From positions 1 to 64,000 of the forward strand of contig JACPVI010000024.1 in the NCBI GenBank assembly GCA_016191815.1: a stretch of DNA of 64,000 bases. Reading direction: 5' to 3'. How positions within the stretch are numbered: position 1 is the stretch's first letter; the number at the start of each line of letters is the position of its first letter. The translations under genes and the position numbers were made by a program. A model generated the notes under the pieces. It was not told where the DNA came from. It worked only from the letters and a program-made list of their open reading frames with translations, and ran no database searches. This DNA comes from Myxococcales bacterium (GTDB lineage: Bacteria > Myxococcota > Myxococcia > Myxococcales > Myxococcaceae). This document shows, one piece after another, positions 8,331 to 17,557 of this stretch.

Positions 8331-9107
8331 TTGAACCGACTCGTCCTCGCCGCCGCACTTGCCTCGCTGCCCCTGGCCGCCCGGGCGCAGACGCCCGAGG
8401 AGCAGAAGGTGGTCGACGCCTTCTTGCTCGGCTCCAGCGCCAGCGCCGCATCGAAGGAAGCGGCGCTGGTGAAGATGCTGGACTCCAAGCCCGCCCTCGC
8501 CAAGAGCACGGACCTACTCATCGCGGGATTGGACAACTCGGGCGTCAGGGGCGAGCTCGGAGCGCGCGGGAGGAAGCTCGCCGAACTGGCGCTCGCCCGG
8601 GGGGCCGATCCCAACGGCACGGACAAGGACGGAACGCCGCTGCTCATCAAGTACGGCATGTTCGCGCGACAGGGCCCGCTGGAGATTCTCCTGGTCCATC
8701 GCGCCAACCCGAACGTGGCCGACGGCGACAAGCGCACCGCGCTTCACTGGCTGGCCACCATGCCCGAGCACGACAAGGAGCCGGCCGCGGTGGAGGCAGC
8801 CAAGGCCGCGGCCAAGCTCCTGCTCGACAAGAAGGCAGACGTGAACGCGGCGGACAAACAGGGCCGGACGGCGCTGCACATCGCCGCCCACAACGGCGCC
8901 AAGGGAATGGTCGAGTTGCTGCTCTCGCGCGGCGCCAAGATCGACGCCGTCGACGCCGAAGGCTACTCGGTGCTGGGCAGCGCGTTGCTCCGCGTGGAGG
9001 AAAGGCCGGGGCAGCCCTCCTTCGCCAACGACATGGAGAAGGCCGCGACCCGAGAGGTCATCGAGCTCTTGCAGAAGAAGGGGGCCAAGGACATACGGCC
9101 CAGGTGA
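8331..9107 (+). CDS. Secreted ankyrin-repeat protein
   Basis: The TTG at 8331 is chosen because it follows a GGAGG by 6 nt and opens directly on a signal peptide (LNRLVLAAALASLPLAARAQ); an earlier in-frame TTG at 8274 would add a non-signal leader. The mature protein, about 238 residues, contains at least four ankyrin units, seen as ALARGADPNGTDKDGTPLL, RANPNVADGDKRTALHWLA, KADVNAADKQGRTALHIAA and GAKIDAVDAEGYSVLGSAL. Ankyrin repeats bind proteins; a periplasmic or secreted location follows from the signal. No enzymatic domain is present. Confidence 0.8.
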   Translation: MNRLVLAAALASLPLAARAQTPEEQKVVDAFLLGSSASAASKEAALVKMLDSKPALAKSTDLLIAGLDNSGVRGELGARGRKLAELALARGADPNGTDKDGTPLLIKYGMFARQGPLEILLVHRANPNVADGDKRTALHWLATMPEHDKEPAAVEAAKAAAKLLLDKKADVNAADKQGRTALHIAAHNGAKGMVELLLSRGAKIDAVDAEGYSVLGSALLRVEERPGQPSFANDMEKAATREVIELLQKKGAKDIRPR

Positions 9108-9192
9108 CAACCCCGCCGCGCGCGCCGGGCTGCGCAGGGGCTGCGATGTCACGCCCCGCCCCAGACTCGGGGCTCGAACTAAGCCCCCTCAG

Positions 9193-9228
9193 AGTCAGAG
9201 CATCCGCGGCTGGAACTCGCCCCGGGGC
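9193..9228. repeat. Dispersed 36-bp repeat, copy 2
   Basis: This copy matches 3039-3074 at 35 of 36 positions in the same orientation. It sits between the ends of two convergent genes (ankyrin protein and slipin). Confidence 0.6.
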
Positions 9229-9273
9229 GAGTTGGGCGCTGGCGGCGGGCTGAGTGGAAACCGCCTCGCTCCG

Positions 9274-10071
9274 CTACTGGTGGAGACTCGGGGCGGCCTC
9301 CTCGCGCTCGGCGGGCCGAGCCAAAGGATGCAGCTCGCGCAACAGATCGAGGGGGATCGGCAGGATGGTGTGATTCCCTCCGCCGGTGATCTCCACCAGG
9401 GTCTGGAGGTAGCGCAGCTGGATGGTGGCAGGATTCCGGGTCATCACCTGAGCGGCTTCCGAGAGCTTCTCGGCGGCCTGCAGCTCTCCCTCGGCGGCGA
9501 TCACCTTGGCGCGGCGCTCGCGTTCCGCCTCGGCCTGCCGCGCGATCGCCCGCTGCATTCCCGCGGGCAGATCGACGTGCTTGACCTCCACATTGGAGAC
9601 CTTGATCCCCCAGGGATCGGTGTGGGCATCGAGCACCTGTTGGATCTCGCGGTTGATCCGGTCGCGTTCGGCGAGCAACTGGTCCAGCTCGACCTGGCCC
9701 AGGATGGCCCGCAAGGTGGTCTGGGCGAGCTGCGAGGTGGCGTACTGGTAGTCCTCCACCTGGAGCACCGCCTTGTCGGCGTGGATCACCCGGAAGTAGA
9801 CCACCGCGTTCACCTTCACGCTGACGTTGTCGCGGGTGATCACGTCCTGGGGCGGCACGTCGCGCGCCACCGTCCGGAGGTCGATCACCACCATCCGCTC
9901 CACGAACGGGATGATCCACCGCAGCCCGGCCCGCTTGAGGCCTACGAAGCGCCCCAGCCGGAACACCACTCCGTTCTCGTACTCGTTCACGATGCGGAGC
10001 CCGGAGATCACCACCAGCACCAGCACCGCCAAGGGAATGAGCAGCCCCACCGTCCCTGCCAGATCGATCAT
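9274..10071 (-). CDS. Slipin/stomatin-like SPFH membrane protein
   Basis: A 265-aa protein with one N-terminal membrane segment (about 5-25) followed by an SPFH/Band 7 domain: [35 protein letters not shown] and [16 protein letters not shown] are characteristic of prokaryotic stomatin (slipin). A charged coiled region ([24 protein letters not shown]) follows. The ATG at 10071 overlaps the end of the NfeD-like gene by 4 nt. Pairing of an NfeD-type membrane protease with a slipin is a conserved arrangement; in Pyrococcus the protease cleaves the stomatin partner. Together they are thought to organise membrane microdomains and quality control. Confidence 0.92.
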   Translation of the reverse strand: MIDLAGTVGLLIPLAVLVLVVISGLRIVNEYENGVVFRLGRFVGLKRAGLRWIIPFVERMVVIDLRTVARDVPPQDVITRDNVSVKVNAVVYFRVIHADKAVLQVEDYQYATSQLAQTTLRAILGQVELDQLLAERDRINREIQQVLDAHTDPWGIKVSNVEVKHVDLPAGMQRAIARQAEAERERRAKVIAAEGELQAAEKLSEAAQVMTRNPATIQLRYLQTLVEITGGGNHTILPIPLDLLRELHPLARPAEREEAAPSLHQ

Positions 10072-11369
10072 CGGCCTACCTCCTCGACGCCAAGGGTCAA
10101 GCCTTCCACCCGTCGGACCACTACCGACCGGCCGGCGGCGATCGGCTGGTCCGACACCGCGTGCCAGCGCTCGCCGTGCACGAACACCTCGCCCCGCTCG
10201 CGTCCGACCGGCTCGAGGACCTTGCCCACGTCGCCCACGAGCCCCAGGTCCGCCGCCCGCTGGGGAAGGCGCCTTGCCTGGCCCGCCCGGCGCGCGACGT
10301 AGGCGGCAGCCGCGGCCACCGCCGCCGCCGAGGGGAGAGCGAGCCTCCAGGACATCCGGAACGAAGGCTCGACGAACCAGCGAGGGTCGAACCGATCGAC
10401 CAGGAGGACTCCGCCGAGCACCAGCAGCACCGCGCCGCCGGCACCGAGCAGGCCGCTGGGAAGCAAGAGCTCCGCCACCACCAGCCCGACGCCGATGACG
10501 AGCAGCACGATCGCCCCGGCCTGTACCGGAAGCGCGGAGAAAGCCACCATCGCGAGCACGAGGGAGACAACGCCGATCACCCCGGGAGCCACCAGCCCGG
10601 GGTGCGACAGCTCCAGGGCGATTCCGAGGCCCCCGAGGAGGAACAGGAGGTAGGCCACCGCGGGGTTGGCGAGCCAGTGGATCACGCGCTGCCTCCAGGT
10701 GGGCCGGAGCTCGAGCAGCAGCGCGCCGCGCGTGGCCAAGGTGTGCTCGCCGGAAGCGAGCTCCACGGTGCGGCCGTCTGCCCGCGAGAGCAGCTCTTCC
10801 TCGCTGGCGGCGATGGCGTCGGCGATGCGCAACTCGACCGCCCGCTCGGCCGGAGCGCTGGCGCTCTCTCGGACCGCCTCCTCGGCCCAGTCGGCGTTTC
10901 GGCCGCGCTGGTGGGCGAGGGCCTGGGCGAAGGCCACTGCGTCGTTGACCGCCTTCTCCGCGGCGGCGTCCCCGGCCTCCTCGGGGTCGACGCCGGCGGG
11001 ACCCATCACCGGGTGGGCGGCGCCGATGTTGGTGCCGGGGGCCATGGCCGCGAAGTGCGAAGCCAACACCAGGAAGAGCCCGGCGCTGCCGGCCCGCGCG
11101 CCCGACGGGCCCACCCAGATCAGCACAGGAACTTCGGCGCCGAGGAAGGCGCGGGCGATCTGTCGAGTCGACTCGAGCGAGCCACCGGGCGTGTCGAGCC
11201 GGACGAGGAGAGCCGCGTCGCCTCGTCGCTCCGCCAGCTCGACGCAGTCCTCCAGGTAGGCCGCCGAGCCGGCGTCCACCGTGCCCTCGAGGACGCAGCG
11301 GGTGACGGCGGCGCTCGCGGCCGGGGCGACCGCCCACGCCACCAGAGCGACTGCCGATAGCTTCCCCAT
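10068..11369 (-). CDS. NfeD-family membrane-bound ClpP-class serine protease (NfeD1b type)
   Basis: A 433-aa protein with a signal sequence, a periplasmic ClpP/crotonase-fold protease domain (about 22-230), a block of four or so membrane segments (about 240-330) and a C-terminal OB-fold NfeD domain (about 365-430). The Ser-Lys dyad is visible as Ser95 in GARAGSAG and Lys139 in [10 protein letters not shown], with [11 protein letters not shown] marking the substrate groove. Length and domain order match the long NfeD1b class that partners slipin, whose gene overlaps it. The ATG at 11369 starts a good signal peptide. Confidence 0.92.
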   Translation of the reverse strand: MGKLSAVALVAWAVAPAASAAVTRCVLEGTVDAGSAAYLEDCVELAERRGDAALLVRLDTPGGSLESTRQIARAFLGAEVPVLIWVGPSGARAGSAGLFLVLASHFAAMAPGTNIGAAHPVMGPAGVDPEEAGDAAAEKAVNDAVAFAQALAHQRGRNADWAEEAVRESASAPAERAVELRIADAIAASEEELLSRADGRTVELASGEHTLATRGALLLELRPTWRQRVIHWLANPAVAYLLFLLGGLGIALELSHPGLVAPGVIGVVSLVLAMVAFSALPVQAGAIVLLVIGVGLVVAELLLPSGLLGAGGAVLLVLGGVLLVDRFDPRWFVEPSFRMSWRLALPSAAAVAAAAAYVARRAGQARRLPQRAADLGLVGDVGKVLEPVGRERGEVFVHGERWHAVSDQPIAAGRSVVVRRVEGLTLGVEEVGR

Positions 11370-11391
11370 GACCGGACAAAGGTGGACACGA

Positions 11392-11540
11392 GAGTCGAGT
11401 GTCGAGAGTCGAGTGTCGACCGGCTGTCAGACGAGCGTCCAGCGCTCGACCGTCATCCGTCGACGAACATCGACGTCGAGCCGTTGACGCTCGCTGGGCG
11501 GGTGCGCTTGACACTTGACCCTCGACCCTCGACCGTCGCA
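11392..11540. repeat. Intergenic GTCGAG-rich tandem and inverted repeat
   Basis: A 14-bp unit (GAGTCGAGTGTCGA) occurs twice in perfect tandem at 11392-11419. The reverse complement of 11508-11533 matches 11394-11419 at 22 of 26 positions, forming an imperfect inverted repeat around about 88 bases that themselves contain shorter palindromes built on GTCGAC/TCGA. The block fills the gap between divergent genes and encodes nothing recognisable. Confidence 0.6.
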
Positions 11541-11551
11541 TTAGCCCCTCC

Positions 11552-12112
11552 GTGCCTCGCATCGTGAAGCTCCTCCCCGCGCTCTGGGGAGTTGCCGGCG
11601 TCCTCCTCTTGCTCGCCAAGGGAGTGATCGGCCTGTGGGGCTTTGCCGCAGAGGCGCTTCGCTCCCCTGCCCTCGGCTGGCAGGAGGCCGGGCTCGGAGC
11701 CGTCTGGCTGTGCGCCATGGGATACCTGGAGGGCTACCGAGGCTTCCAGAAAGCCTTCGCCCCCAGAGTCGCGGCGCGGGCGATGTCGCTCGCCGGCGCG
11801 CGCGCGCTGCACGTGGCGCTCGCTCCGCTGTACTGCATGGGGCTCGTCCACGCCACCCGGCGAAGGCTCGCCTCGAGCTGGCTCCTTCTCGCCGGCATCG
11901 TGGCGCTGGTCGCCTCCGTCCGCCTGGTCCCGCAGCCCTACCGCGGGCTCATCGACGCCGGAGTGGTGTTCGGGTTGGCCTGGGGCGCCATCGCCGTGGT
12001 CGCCTGGTTCTCCCTTGCCCTCGCGGGCCGGCGCATGCCCGTCCAGCCCGACTTGCCGGGCGAGCCTTCCACGCACCCTCTCACGCCCGCGCGCACCACT
12101 CCGGCACCTTGA
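11552..12112 (+). CDS. Hypothetical integral membrane protein
   Basis: A 186-aa product starting at GTG with about five hydrophobic segments (for example [68 protein letters not shown]) and a Pro/Thr-rich cytosolic tail. The central [20 protein letters not shown] stretch is the only polar loop of note. No family recognised. It lies about 50 bases upstream of purM on the same strand and divergent from the NfeD gene across the inverted repeat. Confidence 0.65.
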   Translation: MPRIVKLLPALWGVAGVLLLLAKGVIGLWGFAAEALRSPALGWQEAGLGAVWLCAMGYLEGYRGFQKAFAPRVAARAMSLAGARALHVALAPLYCMGLVHATRRRLASSWLLLAGIVALVASVRLVPQPYRGLIDAGVVFGLAWGAIAVVAWFSLALAGRRMPVQPDLPGEPSTHPLTPARTTPAP

Positions 12113-12161
12113 CCGCGTGGCGGGTGACAACGCCCGCCCAGGCCGCTAGAAGGCCCGACCC

Positions 12162-13196
12162 GTGGGCCTCACCTACAGGCAGGCGGGAGTGGACATCGAC
12201 GCCGGCGACGCGCTGGTGGAGCGGATCAAGCCGCTCGCCGCCCGTACCCTCCGCCCGGAGGTGCTGGCTGGTATCGGCGGCTTCGGCGGGCTGTTCGCCA
12301 TCCCCCCGGGCCGCTACCGCGAGCCGGTGCTCGTCTCCAGCACCGACGGAGTAGGCACCAAGCTCAAGCTCGCCTTCTTGCTCGGGCGCCACGATACGGT
12401 GGGGATCGACCTAGTGGCGATGAGCGTGAACGACGTGCTCACCTCCGGCGCCGAGCCGCTCTTCTTCCTCGACTACTTCGCCACCTCGAAGCTCGAGGTC
12501 GAGGTGGCCGCCCAGGTGATCTCCGGCATCGCCGCGGGATGCGAGCTGGCCGGATGCACGCTGCTCGGAGGCGAAACCGCGGAGCTGCCAGGCTTCTATT
12601 CCGAAGGGGAGTACGACCTGGCGGGGTTCTGCGTGGGCGTGGTGGAGCGCTCCGAGATCCTCGATGGTAGCTCCGTGGACGTCGGGGACTCGCTCGTGGG
12701 CATCGCCTCGAGCGGGCTGCACTCCAACGGCTACTCGCTCGCGCGAAAGGTGGTGGCCGACCAGGGCTTGCCGCTGCATCGCCCCCTCGGCGGGGTCGAA
12801 CGGCCCCTGGGAGAGGCGCTCCTGGAGCCGACGCGGATCTACGTGAAGGACGTCCTCGAGCTTCGGAAGACGGTGCGCCTCAAGGGGCTGGCGCACATCA
12901 CCGGAGGCGGCATTCCTGGCAACCTCCCCCGCGTTCTGCCGGCCGGAACCTCGGCGGTGCTGGAGGAGCGCTCCTGGCGGCGGCAGGCAATCTTCGAGCT
13001 CCTCGCCGAACGCGGCGGCGTGGACCGAGAGGAGATGTACCGCACCTTCAACATGGGTCTCGGAATGATCGCGGTGGTGCCGTCCGGCGATGCGGGCGCC
13101 GCGGTGCGGACGCTTCGCGGGCGCGGCCTCGAGGCGTGGGAGGTGGGCGGCGTCGAGAAGGGCCAGGGCGAGCCCACCGCGGTGATCCGTCCATGA
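12162..13196 (+). CDS. purM: Phosphoribosylformylglycinamidine cyclo-ligase (AIR synthetase)
   Basis: The 344-aa enzyme converts FGAM to AIR with ATP in de novo purine synthesis. It starts at GTG with the family opening [20 protein letters not shown]. It carries the PurM ATP-grasp-like signature around [15 protein letters not shown], the [25 protein letters not shown] block, the [13 protein letters not shown] motif and the C-terminal [16 protein letters not shown] and FNMGLGM segments. Length is normal for the family. Its stop overlaps the purN start by 4 nt (ATGA). Confidence 0.97.
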   Translation: MGLTYRQAGVDIDAGDALVERIKPLAARTLRPEVLAGIGGFGGLFAIPPGRYREPVLVSSTDGVGTKLKLAFLLGRHDTVGIDLVAMSVNDVLTSGAEPLFFLDYFATSKLEVEVAAQVISGIAAGCELAGCTLLGGETAELPGFYSEGEYDLAGFCVGVVERSEILDGSSVDVGDSLVGIASSGLHSNGYSLARKVVADQGLPLHRPLGGVERPLGEALLEPTRIYVKDVLELRKTVRLKGLAHITGGGIPGNLPRVLPAGTSAVLEERSWRRQAIFELLAERGGVDREEMYRTFNMGLGMIAVVPSGDAGAAVRTLRGRGLEAWEVGGVEKGQGEPTAVIRP

Positions 13197-13849
13197 CTGC
13201 CCGGGTGCGCGCGGGCGTGCTCGTCTCGGGGGGCGGGACGAACCTCCAGGCGCTGATCGACGCCTGCGCGGCGCCGGGCTTTCCGGCGGAGATTGCGGTG
13301 GTGATCTCCAACGTCGCCGAGGCGTTCGCGCTGGAGCGGGCGCGCAAGGCGGGTATCGCCACCGCGGTGATCGATCACAAGGCGTTCCCGAGCCGCGACG
13401 AATTCGAGGCCGCGCTGGTGGCAAGGCTGCGAGAGCACCGGGCCGACCTCGTGTGCTTGGCGGGCTTCATGCGGCTTCTGGGCGGGACCTTCCTTCGGCA
13501 ATTCCCTTCGCGGGTGCTCAACATCCACCCGGCGTTGTTGCCGGCTTTCCCCGGCCTCCACGGGCCGCGCCAGGCGCTGGACTACGGAGTGAAGATCGCC
13601 GGCTGCACCGTGCACCTGGTGGACGAAGGAACGGACACTGGTCCGGTGGTCGCGCAGGCGGCGGTGCCGGTGCTCGCCGATGACGACGAGGCCAAGCTCG
13701 CGGCTCGGATCCTCGCCGAGGAGCACCGGCTCTATCCGCTGGCGCTGCGCTGGGTGGCCGAAGGCCGGCTCACCATCGAGGGCCGCAAGGCGCGGGTCGA
13801 GGCGCCGCCTGTTGCCGAGGGCCTCTCGCTGAGGAACCCCGGGCGATGA
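13193..13849 (+). CDS. purN: Phosphoribosylglycinamide formyltransferase
   Basis: A 218-aa GART enzyme transferring a formyl group from 10-formyl-THF to GAR. Family marks: the phosphate-binding [14 protein letters not shown], the catalytic [17 protein letters not shown] (Asn and His) and the [15 protein letters not shown] segment with the essential Asp. The ATG at 13193 overlaps the purM stop, which fixes the start although the frame stays open upstream. Its own stop overlaps the DUF523 start in the same way, making a three-gene coupled unit. Confidence 0.97.
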   Translation: MTARVRAGVLVSGGGTNLQALIDACAAPGFPAEIAVVISNVAEAFALERARKAGIATAVIDHKAFPSRDEFEAALVARLREHRADLVCLAGFMRLLGGTFLRQFPSRVLNIHPALLPAFPGLHGPRQALDYGVKIAGCTVHLVDEGTDTGPVVAQAAVPVLADDDEAKLAARILAEEHRLYPLALRWVAEGRLTIEGRKARVEAPPVAEGLSLRNPGR

Positions 13850-14349
13850 GCGGAGGCGATCGCTTCGCCTCGCTCCAGAAGGCGCAGACGGTGCTGGTGA
13901 GCGCCTGTCTGCTCGGGGAGCCTTGCCGGTACGATGGCACCCACGCCCGCTGCGAGCGCGTGCTCGCGGCAGTCGAGGGGAAGCGGGTGATTCCCATCTG
14001 CCCAGAGGTAGCGGGAGGCCTCGTGGTGCCGCGGGCCCCAGCCGAGCTACGCGGAGGTGATGGCTCCGCCGTGCTCGACGGCGTGGCCAAGGTGTGCATC
14101 CGCGAGACGGGAGCAGACGTCACCGAGGCCTTCCTGAGCGGCGCCCGAATGGCGATGGAGGAAGGGGTGAGAGCCGGCGCGACCGCGGCGGTGTTGAAGC
14201 AGCTAAGCCCGTCCTGCGGAGCCAGTCGCGTCTACGTGGACGGCGCGCTCGAGGACGGCCAGGGAGTCACCGCCGCGGCGTTGAGGCGCGCCGGCCTGCA
14301 CCTGGTCAGCGACGACGAGGCCAAGGCCCGCGGCCGCCACGGCCGCTGA
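13846..14349 (+). CDS. DUF523 family protein
   Basis: A 167-aa protein of the DUF523 (YbbK-like) family, recognised from VSACLLGEPCRYDG near the start, the PICPEVAGGLVVPRAP segment and the SPSCG motif. The conserved cysteines are intact; some relatives have been reported as 2-thiouracil desulfidases, so a thiol-based role in desulfurising or handling modified pyrimidines is possible here but unproven. The ATG overlaps the purN stop by 4 nt, so it is coupled to purine biosynthesis genes. Confidence 0.85.
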   Translation: MSGGDRFASLQKAQTVLVSACLLGEPCRYDGTHARCERVLAAVEGKRVIPICPEVAGGLVVPRAPAELRGGDGSAVLDGVAKVCIRETGADVTEAFLSGARMAMEEGVRAGATAAVLKQLSPSCGASRVYVDGALEDGQGVTAAALRRAGLHLVSDDEAKARGRHGR

Positions 14350-14381
14350 TCCGGGCGGGGCGGCTCTGCTACGTTGGGCGC

Positions 14382-17300
14382 GTGACGGACTCGAAGTCCC
14401 CGGGGGGGGCCCAAGAGAGCGACGAGATTGGGCTGGCCTCCACCGCGCTCTCCGGCCCCTCGCCTGGCCCCAAGCCCCACGAGCATGCCGCCCCGGGTGA
14501 GGTCCTCGGCGGGCGGTACGAGATCATCGCCGAGCTGGGCCGCGGCGCCTCCGGGGTCGTGCTCAAGGCGCGCGACCGGGTGGCCGCCGAGACGGTCGCG
14601 CTGAAGCTCCTGTCGGGCGGCATCGCTCTGGCGCCGGCGATGATCGAGCGATTCCGCCGCGAGCTTCGCTCCGCACGCAAGGTCACCCACTCCGGCGTGG
14701 TCCGGATGCACGACCTGCTCGAGTTGGAGGGAGGGCTCGCCCTCTCGATGGAGCTCATCGAGGGCGAGACCTTGCAGGCAAGGCTCGCCCGCGCTCCCAA
14801 GCTCGCTTCGGAGGAGCTGCTCCACCTGGCCGCCGATCTGGCCGACGCGCTCGCCGCCGCCCACCGGTCAGGGGTCACCCACCGCGACCTGAAGCCGGCC
14901 AATGTCATCCTCCGGGCCTCGACGGCCAGACCCGTCATCACCGACTTCGGGATCTCCAGGCTGAGGGAGGCGGCCGACCCTGCCGGCGACTCCAGGAGCC
15001 AAACCCCAGGTCATGACAGCAACCTGACGCAGGAGGGTGAGCTCATCGGCACCCCGCTGTACATGGCGCCCGAGCAACTGCTGGGGCGCAGCGACGTGAG
15101 CTCTGCGGCCGACGTCTTCGCGCTGGGTCTTTTGCTGTTCGAGGCGGCCACCGGGAGGGTCCCGGCGGCGAGCGCCTCCGTTGGCGAGTTGGTGCAGCAA
15201 CGGCTTTCGGGTCCGCCCGTCTCGCTCGCCTCGGAGCGGCGGGACCTCCCGGCGGCATTTTGCGCGGTGGTGGACCGATGTCTGCGCCCGGCGGTGGCGG
15301 ACCGCTACCGCGACGGAGTGGAGGTGCGGGACGCGCTGGCTGCGCTCACTCCTGCCGGGGCGCGCGAACGGCCACTGCGGCGGGCGCGGGGAGGAGTCTT
15401 CTGGGCCGCTCTCGGCCTGGCGGGGGCCGCGCTGACGGCTTTGGGCTCCTGGTGGTGGATCGGTCGCCTCCCGCCTCGAGACCGGCGGGTGGCGGTGATC
15501 GCCGCCAACCACGGGCCTCGCGAGGATGACAGGCTGATTCCCGCGGTGACCAGGTTGTCGGCGCAAGCCATCGGCCGCCGCAGCCCGCGATTCCGAGTGA
15601 CGGACGATCGCGCCCAGGCCAACGTGCTGGTGGAGATCGCCTTCGACCGCCGCGCCGACCGGTCGCAGTTCGAAGTGTCGCTGGGCCCGGCGAAAGGCAG
15701 GCGCAGCACCGTCTTTCAGGGGACGGCGAGCTCCGCGGCGGAGGCGCTGGAGACGGCCCTCCCTTCCCTCCGGGAACGCCTCGAGGCGGGCCAGCCCGAG
15801 CCCGCAGTCGATCCGCGGGAGCTACGCGAGGCGAAGAGAGCCGGCGCGCGCAACATCCTGGCCCATCGCGAGCTGCGCGAGGTCGAGCGCCGGCTCTTCG
15901 GCGCGATCATCGTCGATCTGGTCGCCCTGGAGGCAAGCCTCGACCGGATCATCGCATCGGATCCCACCTGGGCCCGCCCGCGCGCGGCGCTGGCCATCGT
16001 GCAGGGGCTGGTGGGACCGAAGCCTTCCGCCACGATACAGGCAGCGCGGGCCAGTGCCGATCCCGGCAGGGACTCTGTGGGCCACGCCCTGATTGGGGCC
16101 ATCGAGCGGCTGCAGGCGGGCCACCTGGAAGAGATCACGGCGCTGCTCGACGGCCACTGGGCCGAAGAGCCTCCGGACGCGATCGCCGGCTATCTCCTCT
16201 TCGTCGCGCATTACCAGGCCGCCCGCGTGGATGACCTCATCGGAGTGTCGCGGCGGCTGAACGACTCCTATCCCGAGCTGCAGTTCGGCTCCGACCTGGC
16301 GGGGACGCTGATCGCCAACGGGAGGGCCGAAGAGGTTCCCGCCCTGATTGAGCACTGGGTGGCCAGGGCCCCCGACAACGAGCAGGCGCTCTCCTCCAAG
16401 ATCAGCGTCGAGGCCGAAAGGGGCAGGCTTGACGAGGCGGAGCGCCTGGCCCGGGCGATCCTCTGGCTGCACGGCGAGGCACCGCACCGCACGGCTGCAC
16501 TCTGTGATCTGCTGCTGTTCATGGGGCGAACCCGCGAGGCTCGCGAGCTCGCTGATCGGTTGCTGGCCAAGGATCCGATATCGCGCGCTCGAGGTCGCTA
16601 TCGGACCGGAGTAGCTGCGATCCTCGAAGGCCGCTTCTCGGCTGCGTACGACTCGCTGGCCGCTGCCATCGATGACAATCGGCCTTTGGGGATCCAGTCG
16701 GAGACCCCTCAGGCCATCGAGGCCATTCGGGGAGTGGCTCCAATGGTGGGCCGGACCCATGAGCTTCCGCGCTGGACCGAGGAGTTGGCGTCGGCCTTCG
16801 ACCGCATGGGCGCCAAGGAACGCGGGTCCGCCATCCGCGCCGAGGCCGCGCTCCTCCGCGAGGGGAAGGCGAAGTGCCCGGAGCTCGAGGCTGCGCTGGC
16901 ATCGGCGGGAAAGAGCGCGGCCGAGGAGAAAGCGCGGGTGGAGCTGCTCCGCACCGAGGCGGCTGCGGCATGCGTCGGCTGCGACGCGGTGGTCGCAGCC
17001 GGGCTCGGGGCGAGCGAGCAGGGCACCGCGGGGCTCTTGCGGCTAGGCCTGTGCGCCGAGCAGAAAGGGGAACTCGATCTCGCCAGCCGCGCCCTCAACT
17101 CGGCCAGCAGGCTCCGAACGGTCAGCCTCGCGTTGGACTTCCGCAGCTCGCCTCTGCACGCGGTCCTGGCGCGCTTCCACCTCGCTCGCCTCCGGGAGCG
17201 GATGGGGGACATCGACGGCGCTCGGGACTCCTACCAGTGGTTCCTCGCCCGGTGGGGTAGCGCGGACCGGCCGGTGGCTGAGGTGGGCGCCGCTCGCCTT

Positions 17301-17411
17301 GCCCTCGTGCGCCTCCGCAGCCCCAATCCAGCGCCGTCACCGCTCAACGGGCCGGATCGAGGGCAGCCGCGTACTCGCGCCTCGCCTCGCTCTGGCTCGA
17401 GCGTCCGATGA
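14382..17411 (+). CDS. Membrane Ser/Thr protein kinase with large TPR-like extracytoplasmic domain
   Basis: A 1009-aa protein. The GTG at 14382 is taken because it follows the previous gene and precedes the kinase domain directly. Kinase (about 44-325): GRGASGVVLKA glycine loop, Lys75 in VALKLL, HRDLKPANV with catalytic Asp169, Asp188 in DFG, and the MAPEQ activation-loop end, so it should be active. A membrane segment lies at about 336-362. The remaining 640 residues are helical, TPR-like (for example LDEAERLARAILWLHGEAP), with several Cys pairs; by topology this part is periplasmic and presumably senses a signal. The layout is typical of myxobacterial PknB-like kinases. No phosphatase gene is adjacent. 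Confidence 0.9.
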   Translation: MTDSKSPGGAQESDEIGLASTALSGPSPGPKPHEHAAPGEVLGGRYEIIAELGRGASGVVLKARDRVAAETVALKLLSGGIALAPAMIERFRRELRSARKVTHSGVVRMHDLLELEGGLALSMELIEGETLQARLARAPKLASEELLHLAADLADALAAAHRSGVTHRDLKPANVILRASTARPVITDFGISRLREAADPAGDSRSQTPGHDSNLTQEGELIGTPLYMAPEQLLGRSDVSSAADVFALGLLLFEAATGRVPAASASVGELVQQRLSGPPVSLASERRDLPAAFCAVVDRCLRPAVADRYRDGVEVRDALAALTPAGARERPLRRARGGVFWAALGLAGAALTALGSWWWIGRLPPRDRRVAVIAANHGPREDDRLIPAVTRLSAQAIGRRSPRFRVTDDRAQANVLVEIAFDRRADRSQFEVSLGPAKGRRSTVFQGTASSAAEALETALPSLRERLEAGQPEPAVDPRELREAKRAGARNILAHRELREVERRLFGAIIVDLVALEASLDRIIASDPTWARPRAALAIVQGLVGPKPSATIQAARASADPGRDSVGHALIGAIERLQAGHLEEITALLDGHWAEEPPDAIAGYLLFVAHYQAARVDDLIGVSRRLNDSYPELQFGSDLAGTLIANGRAEEVPALIEHWVARAPDNEQALSSKISVEAERGRLDEAERLARAILWLHGEAPHRTAALCDLLLFMGRTREARELADRLLAKDPISRARGRYRTGVAAILEGRFSAAYDSLAAAIDDNRPLGIQSETPQAIEAIRGVAPMVGRTHELPRWTEELASAFDRMGAKERGSAIRAEAALLREGKAKCPELEAALASAGKSAAEEKARVELLRTEAAAACVGCDAVVAAGLGASEQGTAGLLRLGLCAEQKGELDLASRALNSASRLRTVSLALDFRSSPLHAVLARFHLARLRERMGDIDGARDSYQWFLARWGSADRPVAEVGAARLALVRLRSPNPAPSPLNGPDRGQPRTRASPRSGSSVR

Positions 17412-17557
17412 GCTGGCACACCTCCAGGGCCTCCAGGTCCGAGGGGTGCTGGTGGGCGAGCGCTCTCAGGTTGGGAAACCGCTGGCCCGACCCTACCTCG
17501 CCACCAGCCGGATTAGATCTCCCGCTCGCCGCGGCTGCTGTAGTGTGGAGCGGCCAG

